A stretch of 64,000 bases of DNA, from positions 310,001-374,000 of the forward strand of contig NW_026251405.1 of the NCBI RefSeq assembly GCF_025118155.1. Reading direction: 5' to 3'. The position numbers and the translations under genes are program-made. Shown piece after piece: positions 47,562 to 58,848 of this stretch. Each line of letters starts with the position of its first letter. Position 1 is the stretch's first letter. The DNA is from Cokeromyces recurvatus. Lineage: Eukaryota > Mucoromycota > Mucoromycetes > Mucorales > Mucoraceae. The notes beneath the pieces were generated by a model. That model did not search any database, was not told where the DNA came from, and saw only the letters and a program-made list of their open reading frames with translations.

Positions 47562-49183
47562 ATGGGTAATATTTCTTCAAAAAGAAAAAAGCATAATAGA
47601 CCAAGTATTATGCGAACTGAAGTACCTGATAATGAACTCTCAAATGCAACTGCAACTTCAGTTAATTCTATTCTTGTTAATAATTCAATATCAAAATCAA
47701 ATGCTATTAGTCAATCTTCAAGCATTCCAAATGCAATTCAACAATTAGAATCTCCACCTTTAAGTCCACAACAAGGAGAGAATCAGCTTACAATCAGTTC
47801 ACAAAATCAACTAACAGCTACTTCTATACGATCTATTGGTTGGAATTTAGATATTGATGAATGTATTAATCGTCTATTAGACATTGGTATGAAAAATAAA
47901 ATATCAAAATCAATTTGTTTTCGAAATTCGGAAATTGTTGCTATTTGTCGTGCTGCACAAGAAGTATTTCTTTCTCAGCCTGTAAATTCTTTATTATTCA
48001 AGTTGATTATGTAATTATGGTTTATTCACCTTCCCCCCCTTTTTTTTTTGTTAGAGCTTAATAGAATTAAATCCTCCAGTAAAGATATTAGGTGATATTC
48101 ATGGACAATTCCATGATTTGGTTCGATTATTTGAAATGGTCAGTATAAGGAGACTTTTTTTTTTTTAATCTATATATTTATATTTACATATATGTATTAT
48201 ACTGACTTTATATATAAATTGATAAGGGTGGATTTCCTCCTGATTCAAATTATTTATTTCTTGGTGATTATGTAGATAGAGGCAAACAAGGATTAGAAAC
48301 TATACTTTTAATGTTTTGTTACAAGATAAAATACCCAGAAAATTTTTTTTTACTAAGAGGCAATCATGAATGTGCAAATGTAACACGAGTTTATGGATTT
48401 TATGATGAATGTAAACGAAGGACGAATACTAAAGTATGGAAGACATTTATAGACGTCTTTAATACATTACCTATTGCAGCACTTGTGGCAGGTAAAATAT
48501 TTTGTGTCCATGGTGGATTGAGTCCATCACTGCATTCCATGAATGATGTTAGAAACATTATGCGGCCTACTGATGTGCCTGAATATGGTCTTTTGAATGA
48601 TTTACTATGGTCAGATCCATCAGAGTCAGCGTTTGAATGGGAGGATAATGAAAGAGGAGTTTCATATTGCTTTGGAAAAAAAATTGTAAATGAATTCTTG
48701 TCTAAACATGATTTAGATTTAGTATGTAGAGCACACATGGTATGTCATGATTCAGAGACTTAATATTCTCTTGTATATATAGACTAACATATATATATAT
48801 ATATATATATATTATTTATAATAAGGTTGTTGAGGATGGATATCAATTCTTTAATGAACGTACTCTAGTTACAGTCTTTAGTGCACCCAATTATTGTGGT
48901 GAATTTGATAATTTTGGAGCTATTATGAGCATCAATGAGGAATTATTATGTAGTTTTGAATTATTAACGCCTATGGAGCATCCATCAGCTGCAAAAGTTC
49001 AAGAAGCACAGAAGAATAGAGGACGAAGGCTAAGGTAAAGTATTCATTTTTTTTTTTTTTTTTTACTTCTCTAATTATTTATATATCCAATTTAGTCCGC
49101 CTATAATTGATCCTTCAGCTGTACTTAAATTAGAAGAAGAAGAGGAAGAAAAAGAAGAACAACAGCAACATATATCTACATAA
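47562..49183 (+). CDS. PP1/PPZ-type serine/threonine phosphatase with myristoylation signal
   Basis: Exons 47562-47981, 48055-48138, 48227-48739, 48826-49034 and 49096-49183 give 437 residues. The N-terminus [10 protein letters not shown] fits N-myristoylation, and a 110-residue Ser/Asn/Gln-rich extension follows, as in yeast Ppz1/Ppz2 that control ion homeostasis. The catalytic domain (about 110-405) has the metal motifs [19 protein letters not shown] and HGGLSP, and the PP1-type [36 protein letters not shown] and [15 protein letters not shown] Glu-rich tail ends the protein. The extension is shorter than in yeast Ppz. The gene is convergent with the damaged CLIP-170-like gene. Confidence 0.93.
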
Positions 49184-49415
49184 ATATCCCACTATGTATA
49201 TATGAATACTATCATTTTATTAATTCTACAACAATACAATACATTAATTATCTATATACAAAAGCCAAGTCATATATATTTATAATATTTAAGTCTTTGA
49301 AAAGAAAATATTAATCATTATTTTTTTTTCTAATAATATTAAGATAAATAAACCTTTTTATACTGTATATGTAGGAAGATTAAAGATACAAATATGTACT
49401 TTTTTGTTTTGTTTG

Positions 49416-50477
49416 TTAGAATGTATCATCTTGATTCGGACATTCTTCAGTAGAATGTGTATTAAAATGATCACAATTAACACAATAACACTAGTAATGT
49501 ATGAAAATATGAGCATCTTTTCTCTTTTTTCTCTCTCTCTCTCACTCTGCAAGAAGCTGTGACACCTCTTGAGTCTCTTTCTCAAACATATCTATCGAAT
49601 GTTGTAATCAATTTACTTGATTCCCCCTCTCTTGGAGCTGAATCGTATAGCTCTCCTTGAGTGATAACAAACGATTCCAAGCTACCTCCTTATCTTCCAT
49701 TTCTTTTAAAAAAGTTTTATTTTCTCTATCTAACTTGTTGACCCTCTGTTGTAATTCTAGTTGAGTTGTTGAAACTTTCCTCCTTTTCATGTAAATTATT
49801 ATTATTATTATTACATGAGTTTAATCTCTGTTGTAGTAAAGATGAATTATTATCTGAAGAGAATTGTTTTCGACGCAAGGGAATTGGTTTTTTCTTTATT
49901 TTTTTTTTTATATAATGTGTTTCTTCTTTATTAGCTAATAAAGAAGAAGAAGATGATGATGATGAGTGTTTTTGTGTAGACTTGTTCCTTCGAGTTAAAT
50001 GAGTTGTTATTGCTGTTGTTTCTGATAGATCTTGTTGTATGGATTCTTTTGTGATTGTCCGAGTTACTACCTTTCTATTCCCTCTACGTCTTGTTGGTTG
50101 TAATAAAGATTTATTTGATTTCGTTTCTTCTTTTTCTTCAACTGGCTTTAACTTTGATGCTAAAACAAAAAGACCTGTATTTAAAGGACAAGTAAAATAT
50201 TGAATACTAAAAAAATAAATAAAAAAAAGATTAATATTAGATTAAGAAGACATGTATGGATCACTTTTTTTTTTTAATTTTACCCCTGAAGATATCTATT
50301 ATTTTTTCCTGCACCTTTTATGTCTAATTCTATTCCAACCCAAATAGTGTCATGTCAATTTTTAATAAATTGAAGACCACCAAGGTATCTTACGGTCCCC
50401 AAGAGATTTGAACTAAGAACAATGACATGTTGATTTAACCTAAAGAGATAAGGGATACGTCGTTTGTATTCATCCAT
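49416..50477 (-). pseudogene. Damaged CLIP-170/Tip1/Bik1-like gene (CAP-Gly, coiled coil, zinc knuckle)
   Basis: On the minus strand the ATG at 50477 opens a CAP-Gly domain (LGTVRYLGGLQF, then TIWVGIELD, continuing across an intron, 50284 to 50206, into GIQYFTCPLNTGLFV). Codon 41, inside the domain, is TGA (50355-50357). A basic Ser-rich linker follows to about 49800. A coiled coil (QLELQQRVNKLDRENKTFLKEME, 49790-49608) is in a different frame, and a second TGA (49608-49610) interrupts it before DMFEKETQEVSQLLAE. The last piece (49490-49416) reads CVNCDHFNTHSTEECP and ends DDTF, like the CLIP-170 zinc knuckle and EEF-type tail. Intact CLIPs track growing microtubule ends. The lesions suggest a pseudogene, but sequencing errors or missed introns could explain some of them. 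Confidence 0.7.
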
Positions 50478-50526
50478 TTTACATTCTTTATGGTTTTTTT
50501 TATTCTTTTTTATTGTTGTTGTTTAT

Positions 50527-50527
50527 C

Positions 50528-50562
<35 letters not shown>
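50527..50562. repeat. (TAG)n microsatellite
   Basis: Twelve TAG units upstream of the damaged CLIP-170-like gene. On the minus strand it reads as a Thr run in a 67-codon frame (50703-50500) that might be a lost 5' exon. Confidence 0.9.
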
Positions 50563-50563
<1 letters not shown>

Positions 50564-50703
50564 AAAGAAGAAGAAGAGGATAATGATGATTTCACTGCTA
50601 ATGATGGATAATTATGTCTTTTATTCTTGTTTACCTTTGAACATGTTTTTTTTTTATTTGTTGATATCCTCGATCTTTGATGATTTGTATTTAAAATCGA
50701 CAT

Positions 50704-51842
50704 AACTAACAGAGAAAGGAAAAAAAAAGGGAACTAGGAGTTAAAATTTATATAGTGTCGAATAGGAGTAGATTGTATAATAACAATCATATATTTGTAT
50801 ATGCATATATTTTTGATTTAAAGGGATATGTAATATTAAATAGAATATACTTTATAAAAAGGTGTGTGCATATAAGGGATTTGATTTACACTCAAAAATA
50901 CTTTAAAAGGAAAAGAGCTGACAGCTGTTTTATTATATGATTTGTACAACCTCATTTAATAAATAATTCAGCAAGATCCATCATTATGTATTCATACCTC
51001 TGATAGTAGTAGTAATAGCTGTCTATCCATTTTGATCATCTGAGATATAAAATTATGACATAATTCATTTTAAGAAAAAAGACAACCATGATTGTGCTGC
51101 TATTATTTCTATAGTAACAGATTGAAAAAATAGATTGTATTCTGGACTCCCCTCCCCTTATTTTTTTTTCTTTTATTAAGAAGGGAAGTGAGGAAAGGGG
51201 ATTTTTTTTTCTTTTTAATATACAATAATAATATCATTTTGAGTGATTAAAGAAGTTTATTAGGATAGCAAATAAACTTGAAATAATTTTCAGTACTTTC
51301 TTTATTGGGTATTTAATATAACTTTAATTAACAATATAACATCATCCTTTGATAATTTTTTTTTCTTTTTTTTTTTGAAGAGGGAGATTATTCATATTGA
51401 AGAAATAAAAGCATACAACACTGAAAAAAAAAAAAAAAAAAAAAAAGAAGGACAAAAGACATTCAACAAAGTTGTTCAATTTAAAAGCTTAATTTGAGTC
51501 CTTTATAAATCCCTTTCTACTTGATAAGATTTATATATTTCAAAATAAAACATCAGTTTTTACTAGATTTTTCGGGTTTTCTTTTTCTTTTTTTTTTCTT
51601 TAAAAAAAAAAAGGCCATTTTATTCGTAGCATAAAAAATAAAGAAGAAAAAATAAATCCTATGTCATTTACGCAACATCAAGTAATAATAATTCTGATTT
51701 AAAAAATAAAATAAAATATATTAGTCTTGTATATTCATTTCTTTCTTTTTTTTTCTTTTTTTATTCTTGATTTATACAACATAAAAAAATAAATAAATAG
51801 ATATTTATACATCTTCCTTTCTATACTTAGACATTTTAAAAT
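50704..51842. other. 1.1-kb intergenic region, no gene
   Basis: Upstream of both the CLIP-170-like gene and the Nudix gene (divergent). Contains a 24-nt A run near 51423 and several T-rich stretches. No coding or RNA feature is recognised. Confidence 0.55.
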
Positions 51843-52795
51843 ATGCCAGGAGAGATTTTACCTAAATCATCATTATTACTAAAACCTCTTTTACCAATCG
51901 AGAATTCATCACCCAAGATTATGGGTACAGGTGACTGGGTTCAATTAGAGAATATATCTTATAAAGATGATAAAGGCATTGAAAGAAAATGGGAACGTTG
52001 TATTCGAACAAAACCTGAACATTCATCTATTGATGGTAATAGACATAACATATGAACAAATACGTTGTTGAATATCTTATCTCACCTATCTGTCTATTTA
52101 TTTATCTATCTATCTATATATATATATATAAAAAGCAATTGATATTCATGCTATTCTCTTAACTCCTATACCTAAAGTTCTATTAGTGATTCAATATAGG
52201 TATATATAATAATATGTATGTGAATAGAAGCTAATATAAGATATATATGTGTAGACCTGCCATTGAATGTTACTGTGTAGAATTTCCTTCCGGTAAATTC
52301 ATTGATATATTGAGGGAAGAAAGAAGTAAAAACTACTAAATTTGAATTCATGTATTAGGCTTAATTGATCCGTCGGATAAAGATCCAATCGATTCAGCAC
52401 AGAGAGAATTAAAAGAAGAAACAGGATATTTAATTCCAAAAGAACAGTTTGAATTAATTAATGTACCTGTTGCTTATGAACCAGGATTAACAAATTCATG
52501 TTGCTATGTTGTCAATGTTACCATAGATACAACACAATTAATAGAAGCTCCTATACAACAATTAGAACCCGATGAATGGAGTCTACAGACAATTAGTTTA
52601 CCTGTAGAAGGCTTATTAGAAAGTTTAATAGGTATAAAATAGATGATAAATAGGATGTCTTTTACTGACTAACTAACTAAATCATTATTATACCCTATTT
52701 TAGGGTTAGTCAAGTCTTATAATGGATTATTAATAATTGATAGTAGACTACATTCATTTGCAATTGGTTTAGAATATTCTAAATTCAAATTTTGA
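51843..52795 (+). CDS. YSA1: ADP-ribose pyrophosphatase, Nudix family (Ysa1/NUDT5 type)
   Basis: Exons 51843-52035, 52136-52199, 52255-52292, 52359-52631 and 52704-52795 give 219 residues with all phases consistent. Ysa1 hydrolyses ADP-ribose and related sugar nucleotides to AMP and sugar phosphate, limiting free ADP-ribose. The N-terminal strand-rich part (GTGDWVQLENISYKDDKG, WERCIRTK) matches the family. The Nudix box is split between exons 3 and 4: FPSGLIDPSDKDPIDSAQ and the metal-binding RELKEETGY. VPVAYEPGLTNSC corresponds to the family substrate-loop region. The 38-nt exon 3 carries the RPAIECYCVEFP core strand. Length is near yeast Ysa1. Confidence 0.92.
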
Positions 52796-52910
52796 TCATT
52801 TTTATTTATTTATTTATTTATTTACAGCAAAAGGAGAACATATACAAAAGTTATATATGTATAGATTTATATGTATACATATGTATGTGTATATAATAAA
52901 TAGATAAAAG

Positions 52911-53165
52911 TTAATTATTTGAATAATGTTTATCAATAACTTCTTTTATAGAAGAGTTATCATCTTTTATGATACATGCAGTGGAAGTAGTATTGACGAT
53001 AAGAACATTCGAGAATTGAACTACTGCTGATTTTTTTTCCCTTGGTATAGATTCCGTCTTTAACAGAATAGACCGAGTCCGACTATTACTATTGTCATCA
53101 GCAAGGACAGTGTCACTTGAAGAAGAAGAAGAAGAAGAGCAATTAGGATAATAATAAGATGGCAT
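52911..53165 (-). CDS. Putative 84-residue Ser-rich protein, unknown
   Basis: An ATG at 53165 opens a single-exon frame with a Ser run (SSSSSSSSD), a basic segment (RTRSILLKTESIPREKKS) and a strand-like piece (AVVQFSNVLIVNTTST). A VQFS(N/D)VLxV motif with acidic C-terminal residues also occurs in small disordered fungal proteins, but I cannot name a family. No domain or signal is seen. It is tail-to-tail with the Nudix gene. Confidence 0.45.
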   Translation of the reverse strand: MPSYYYPNCSSSSSSSSDTVLADDNSNSRTRSILLKTESIPREKKSAVVQFSNVLIVNTTSTACIIKDDNSSIKEVIDKHYSNN

Positions 53166-53744
53166 CTTTGTTAATAACGAAGCATTGAGAATAAACCATA
53201 AGTGATATATGTAGACATATATAAATATATTAAATTATATACATGTTTTATTATATGTATATATTTATATATCAATAATTGCCCTTTATATATACCTTTT
53301 TTTTCTTTATTAAACTGGTTTTGTCTTCATCATAGCATTTATTTATTTTAAGATTTGATTTATTTAAGACTAAAACAACCTCCTTTTGGACACTAATATA
53401 CGTTATATCCAATAGAATAATAAAAATAAGGTTATTAACATTACTGCCGATTATGACGAGTGAGTCATATTTATATTTAGACAAGGAAGTAGTATTCTAC
53501 GACTACTACTACTACCATATGGTAATAAACAATCCATAATAATTTATACAAAAAAGTATAATTGATTACGTAAATAAAGTCTCTATAGATTATTCCATCA
53601 TACTCTTTGAAGTCTTTCTTTATTATGTTAATGCATATTAATAACATTCATATGATTGGTTATAACCTTATTATGATTGATATTATACCATAACAGCAAT
53701 AGTAGTGAGTTTATTACGATAACTGACAAAGAGGTTTATTATTA
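53166..53744. other. Spacer, no gene
   Basis: AT-rich sequence between the small Ser-rich ORF and the universal stress protein. An open frame near 53272-53484 looks like random AT-rich translation. Confidence 0.5.
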
Positions 53745-54493
53745 TTATGAGTTAGTAGTATGGTGTTGAACATCATCTTTAACAACAAGCACAGAACACT
53801 TTAGATGATGGATTAAATAATCAGAGACTGAGCCAATGAATTGTCTAACATTATTCAGATGAATACTTTTTTCCCTTACGTGGACCTTCCTTTATACATG
53901 TCTATTTTATTTCAATTTACCTTTTAAGAAACCCTAAACCTCGGCTACCGACAATAACCAGATCTACTTTATTAGCTTCTGCAAAATCTTTTAGAGTTTC
54001 TCCGGGTTCACCACTTAAAACTTGAGGAGTCACAGTAATCTAAAATAAATAAATAAATAAATAAACAAAAAAAAAAATGCATGTATATACATGTATACAC
54101 ATATAAATATAGACATGTATAAAAAATAAATAATAATGCATATCATTATTTCACAAAAAAAAAGATATACATATTTGTATATACAAAATGAAATTAAAAT
54201 ATACTTACGCCTTTGCTTTTAAACCATCTTACAACTGCTTCTAAAGCTTCTTTTGATTCTTTTTCAAGTTTCGATATACGCTCTCGGAAATTATCCGATG
54301 ATAACCAGCCCATAGGACCAGCTACTGATGCTTCTAAACCAAAAGCGCCTTCTACTGCAATAGCATCATCATTTACAATAATAGCTAATGTAATATCATC
54401 TTCTGGAAATACTGCACGGTTTTTCACAATCCATTCCATAGCCATATTTGATATCTCTGTATGATCATAGCCTATTAACACTTTACGTGACAT
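53745..54493 (-). CDS. Universal stress protein (USP) family, single domain
   Basis: Exons 54493-54209, 54039-53921 and 53844-53745 give 167 residues. The UspA fold starts KVLIGYDHTEISNMAMEWIV and ends with the nucleotide-binding signature VDLVIVGSRGLGFLK...QFIGSVSDYLIHHLKCSVLVVK, close to the G-2x-G-9x-G(S/T) ATP-binding pattern: GSRG, GSVS. Such proteins are induced by stress in bacteria, plants and fungi, and their molecular function varies. The Lys/Arg-rich middle helix (RISKLEKESKEALEAVVRWF) is typical. The start at 54493 is right after the first methionine of the conserved strand, and the gene is divergent from the PAK kinase. Confidence 0.9.
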
Positions 54494-55055
54494 ATTAAAG
54501 AGAGGAATATATAAATATGTATATGTATTTTTTTTTAAAAAAAGAAAAGAAAAAGAAAGAGAAAAAAAAAGAAAAAGAAAAGAAAAAAAAAGATAGACAA
54601 AATATGAGAAAATGATTATGAATAAAATGCATAATAAAATATCAACTTTATTACAAGAAATGCAAAGAATCAGACCACTTTTCTTCTTTTTCTTTCCCTT
54701 TTTCTTTTTAAATACTTCTTTATTCATAATACTTGTTTATGTTTATATTATTAAAATAGTAAAGAGAAAGAAGCAGTTATTCTATCCTTTTTTTTTATAT
54801 ATATACACATATACACACGATTATTCTTTAAATATAATAAAGGAAGAGGAATGGTTCGTTTTACAACAACAACGGCTGCTATGATGGTTTCTGAACTGAA
54901 TTCGAATTTTTTATATTAAAACTAAATTTTATAAAAAGGCAATAAACCAACCAATAACTACTACCACCACCCGTTAATTTTAATTATTTTAATATCTTTA
55001 CTTTTCTTCTTTTATTTAATTTTACTAGACCCTTTTTTTTTTTTTTTTCTTATTA
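54494..55055. promoter_or_regulatory. Divergent region between the USP gene and the PAK kinase
   Basis: 562 bp between two outward start codons. It contains A/G-rich simple sequence near 54537-54594 and a 15-nt T run just before the kinase ATG. No specific regulatory motif is identified. Confidence 0.5.
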
Positions 55056-57285
55056 ATGACATCCAACTTGCCAAATCCAGTTGCAAATAATCATGATTCT
55101 TTTCAACAAACTGGAGAAAAAGCTTCATCAAATGAACTACATTCATCTTTGACATCATCTACTCAGCATCATAATCGACCTTCATTAAGTAGTAATGAAT
55201 CGAAATCTCGAGAGAAAACAAAATTTAAAGACGTTATTGATAAATTTATGGGCAATTTTAATGGTAATTTTTAAAATAGAATGAACAAAAATAATAAATA
55301 ATTAACATTAACTGTGAATTAGACTTTTTAAATAATAATAATAACAATAATTCTAATGGAAATAATTCTTCAAACAATAAAAGTTCATCTCCACCTATGG
55401 ATATTTCAACACCTTATAATACAGTTCATGTTACTCATGTTGGTTTTGATTCAGTTACAGGCGAATTCACAGGTCTTCCTAGAGAATGGCAAACTTTACT
55501 TACACAAAGTGGTATCACAAGGCAGGAACAAGAAAAAAATCCCCAAGTAATTATCGAAAAACACACATGTATATACATGATAAAAAGAGATTCCTTATTC
55601 TTTTTTTTATATATGTATCTATTTATATGTAGGCTGTAATTCATGCTATTGAATTCTTCCAAGGAAATACAAAAGAAACGATGGAAGAAGGAGTTTGGAA
55701 TAAAATACCAAAGACGATATCCACTTCTTCACAAAAAAGTACAAGTACTACAAGTGAAGATAATAGGAAATCAGGATCTAATGAAAGTATAAAAAGTAAA
55801 ACTTTAAGACGATTTTCGGCACTTCGAATTACAAAATCGAAAGATAATGTTGCTACTGAAAGTAAATTGACTTCATCTAATCAACGACAAAACTCTGGTA
55901 ATAATAATAATAATAATAAAAATGAAAGGTGGAATAATATATATCATATTAATCATTTTTTTTAAAAAAAAAAGAATATATGGATGATGTTCATTCCATT
56001 AATTCAGAGTCAACAGCTTCACTTAGTGAAGAATTTGGGGAAAGAGAAAAAGAATTACCACAATTAACAAGACTTAAAGAGGATCCTAATGTGACTCATA
56101 CAAATACACCTATTTCTCCATTATCATCAAGCACAACAGTTAAATCTAGACCACCTAAAGATCAAAATAAAGCTATGAAAGATCAAGATGTGATTCGTAA
56201 ATTACAAGAATTATGTATCAATTCAAATCCACTTTTAGTGTATACTGATATGATGAAGATTGGTCAAGGGTAAAGGATAAAAAAAGAATAAGCAAACAAA
56301 GAATTCATTTTAATTTTAATATACATCTAGTGCTTCTGGTGGTGTATTTATTGCTCATAGACATGGAGATGATATGCCAGTAGCTATTAAACAAATGAAT
56401 TTGGAAAAACAGCCTAAAAAGGAACTCATTATTAATGAAATTATGGTTATGAAGAAATCAAGGCAGAAGAATATTGTTAATTTTATTGAATCTTACCTTT
56501 GGAATGGGGATCTTTGGGTAGTAATGGAATATATGGAAGGTGGTAGTTTAACAGACGTTGTTACTTGTAATATGATTATGGAAGGTCAAATTGCTGCTAT
56601 CTGTAAAGAAGTACTTGAAGGCTTAAAACATTTACATGCAAATGGTGTTATTCATAGAGATATTAAAAGTGATAACGTCTTATTGAGTATGCAAGGCGAT
56701 ATTAAACTAAGTAATGTATTAATATATTTAAATGAAATGATGACTAGTCTAATTCTAATTTTATATACATGTATATAAAGCTGATTTTGGATTCTGTGCT
56801 CAACTTCATGAACCTCAATCTAAACGTACTACATTAGTTGGTACACCATATTGGGTAAGAATAGATAGATGACTAATAGTCATATTTGAATTAGATTGTA
56901 AGCAACCTTTTTATTTATTTATTTATTTATTTAGATGGCACCTGAAGTAGTCACTAGAAAGGCCTATGATCAAAAAGTAGATATTTGGTCTTTAGGTATC
57001 TTAGCTATTGAAATGATTGAAGGGGAACCACCTTATTTAAATGAAAATCCTTTACGTGCACTTTATTTAATTGCAAATAATGGTACACCTGAATTACAAA
57101 ATCCTGAAGCTTTAAGTGATGTCTTTAAAGACTTTTTGTTTCTTTGTCTTCAAGTAGATCCTCAGTTTAGACCAACAGCAGCTGATTTACTCAAACATCC
57201 ATTTTTACGTAAAGCAGATCCACTTTATACTTTGAATCCTTTGATTAAAGCAGCTAAGGATACCATTCAGCAACAACAACAATAG
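55056..57285 (+). CDS. p21-activated kinase (PAK, Ste20/Shk1 type)
   Basis: Exons 55056-55263, 55323-55546, 55633-55897, 55975-56269, 56331-56710, 56781-56854 and 56935-57285 give 598 residues; the exon 3 donor (55897) is chosen because it restores phase. A CRIB/PBD motif that binds Cdc42/Rac GTP is at about 102-145 ([29 protein letters not shown]). A Ser/Asn-rich linker follows. The kinase domain (about 318-585) shows [33 protein letters not shown] and the PAK activation segment [17 protein letters not shown]. There is no PH domain, unlike Cla4. PAKs steer polarity, actin and MAP-kinase signalling. The poly-Gln end is short. Confidence 0.94.
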
Positions 57286-57472
57286 TAATAATAATTAACT
57301 CATGAACCATTCATATCATTTTTTTTTTTTTTGTTTTTCTTGTTTTCAGTGTATTTTTATATTAATCAATAAAGTAGCTCTAAAAATAATATACACACAC
57401 ACACACTTTAGACTCAACTTGTTCTATTTTTTTTTTCTTCTTCTTCTTCTTTTATTCAAATATTTATTTATA

Positions 57473-58246
57473 ATGGAATATACACAACTTCAATCTCAAT
57501 TAGATCCGAATACATACCAGGAATTAGAAGCACTTCGTGGAAAATTATGGTCCTTACAGGAAACATTTGCCACTCATCTTGCTTATCTAAAGGAACCAAA
57601 ATATCCATTTACTTGGCCAGACCTCTTGAATAAATTTAATATGTTGACAGCTAAATTCGCGACATTATCTGAAGATTTTTATAGTTATACTGAACCAGGC
57701 AATAATGCAACATTACCCAAGTTGATGATCCATCCTTATATACCCACTACCACAGAACAACAGACAAACATCCTCAGTGTCTTGCTTCGAACCAAACTCA
57801 TTCCTGACATTGAAAAACTAGAAGCAGAAACACAAGCTACAATTGCTCAGGAGCTACTTGCTGATCAAGCTACAAATAACACTAAAACGACTCATAATGT
57901 CGATGACGAACAGGTTATTTATTCACAATTACAACAATGGAACGAATTACGTGAACGACATGATCGTTTGGCTGTGGACGCAGCTCAATTTGTATCTGAA
58001 CTTTCATCAGACCATCGATCTAATTTTTTACTACGTTATGAGGACCAAATAGATGAAGAAGAAGAAGACGTTGGCGATGATGATGAAGACGAAAATATGA
58101 AAGAAGAAAAAGAATGGGAAAAGATGGGTTTCCATACGGAAGAAATTTGGAAGAAATGGAAGTTAGAATGCTTAATGAATTTTTATAGTAATGGAAAGAG
58201 TGAAGTTATTGGTAGTGACATAAAGAAATTGGCTTCCAAAAAATAA
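57473..58246 (+). CDS. MED8: Mediator complex subunit 8
   Basis: Intronless, 257 residues. Med8 belongs to the Mediator head module that links activators to RNA polymerase II. The N-terminal helix pair (TYQELEALRGKLWSLQETFATHLAYL) and the following conserved segment (YPFTWPDLLNKFNMLTAKFATLSEDF) match Med8, with LLRTKLIPDIEKLE further on. The Asp/Glu-rich stretch (EDQIDEEEEDVGDDDEDE) and WEKMGFHTEEIWKKWKLE at the end are fungal features. I start at 57473 because the ATG follows a T-rich leader and the Med8 motif begins there; the frame is open upstream only over simple sequence. The kinase upstream ends 187 bp before. Confidence 0.75.
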   Translation: MEYTQLQSQLDPNTYQELEALRGKLWSLQETFATHLAYLKEPKYPFTWPDLLNKFNMLTAKFATLSEDFYSYTEPGNNATLPKLMIHPYIPTTTEQQTNILSVLLRTKLIPDIEKLEAETQATIAQELLADQATNNTKTTHNVDDEQVIYSQLQQWNELRERHDRLAVDAAQFVSELSSDHRSNFLLRYEDQIDEEEEDVGDDDEDENMKEEKEWEKMGFHTEEIWKKWKLECLMNFYSNGKSEVIGSDIKKLASKK

Positions 58247-58848
58247 TAGACTTCCATGCTATTGTATAAAAAAAAACATACATACATACGTAATTGTTTA
58301 ATTAAAAAAAAATAAAAACAAAGAATAAATAACTGAGACAAATGGCTTTTCCAAGTTACAAAAAAAAAAAAAAAAGGTGTTAAAAGCGTCGATAACACAC
58401 ACCTAGTATCTTATTTTTATCTATAAACACAACAAGCTATTTTGTTGGATATATTTCCACGTGCATAGACAACTGTCATATAAAGATTATGTTACACTTA
58501 ATTTTAATGTCTACAATCGTTTGCTATAGAATTGTATTTTCCTTATTGAGTTCATTATATTACTTTGTTACTGTTATTTTATTAAATTAGATTTCATTAA
58601 TAATTTTATTTCCTTTTTATTTCAGTTTATTTTTATTTTTATTTTTTTATATATTTTATTTTTCGTAATTCTCATTTACAATCATCTTTTTGTTTGCTTC
58701 AATTATAAAATCTAAACCATTCATTAAAAAAACAAAAAAAAAACAAATAAACGAACAAACAAAAGCCAACAAAAATAATTCAGGAAAATCACTACGAAAG
58801 ACTCAAATACTTTGATAATTTTACTCGTTTCATAACAGCAAGCTTATC
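58247..58848. other. Spacer upstream of kinesin-3, no gene
   Basis: AT-rich, with short A runs and a CACGTG-like ACACACC patch (TCCACGTGCA near 58455, an E-box core). Nothing else is recognised. Confidence 0.5.

Noticed and set aside
50374..50460. tRNA-like sequence on the minus strand (GTTCAAATCTC B-box-like piece)
   Set aside because: The stems do not pair, and the segment is the coding start of the CAP-Gly domain.
49416..50477. TGA reassigned to tryptophan in this genome
   Set aside because: Other genes in the window end with TGA at the expected place (PDK1-like gene at 27780-27782, Nudix gene at 52793-52795).
50500..50703. 67-codon Ser/Thr-rich frame upstream of the CLIP-170-like gene
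   Set aside because: It could be a 5' exon (possible donor AAGGTAAAC), but no acceptor joins it in phase to the CAP-Gly frame.
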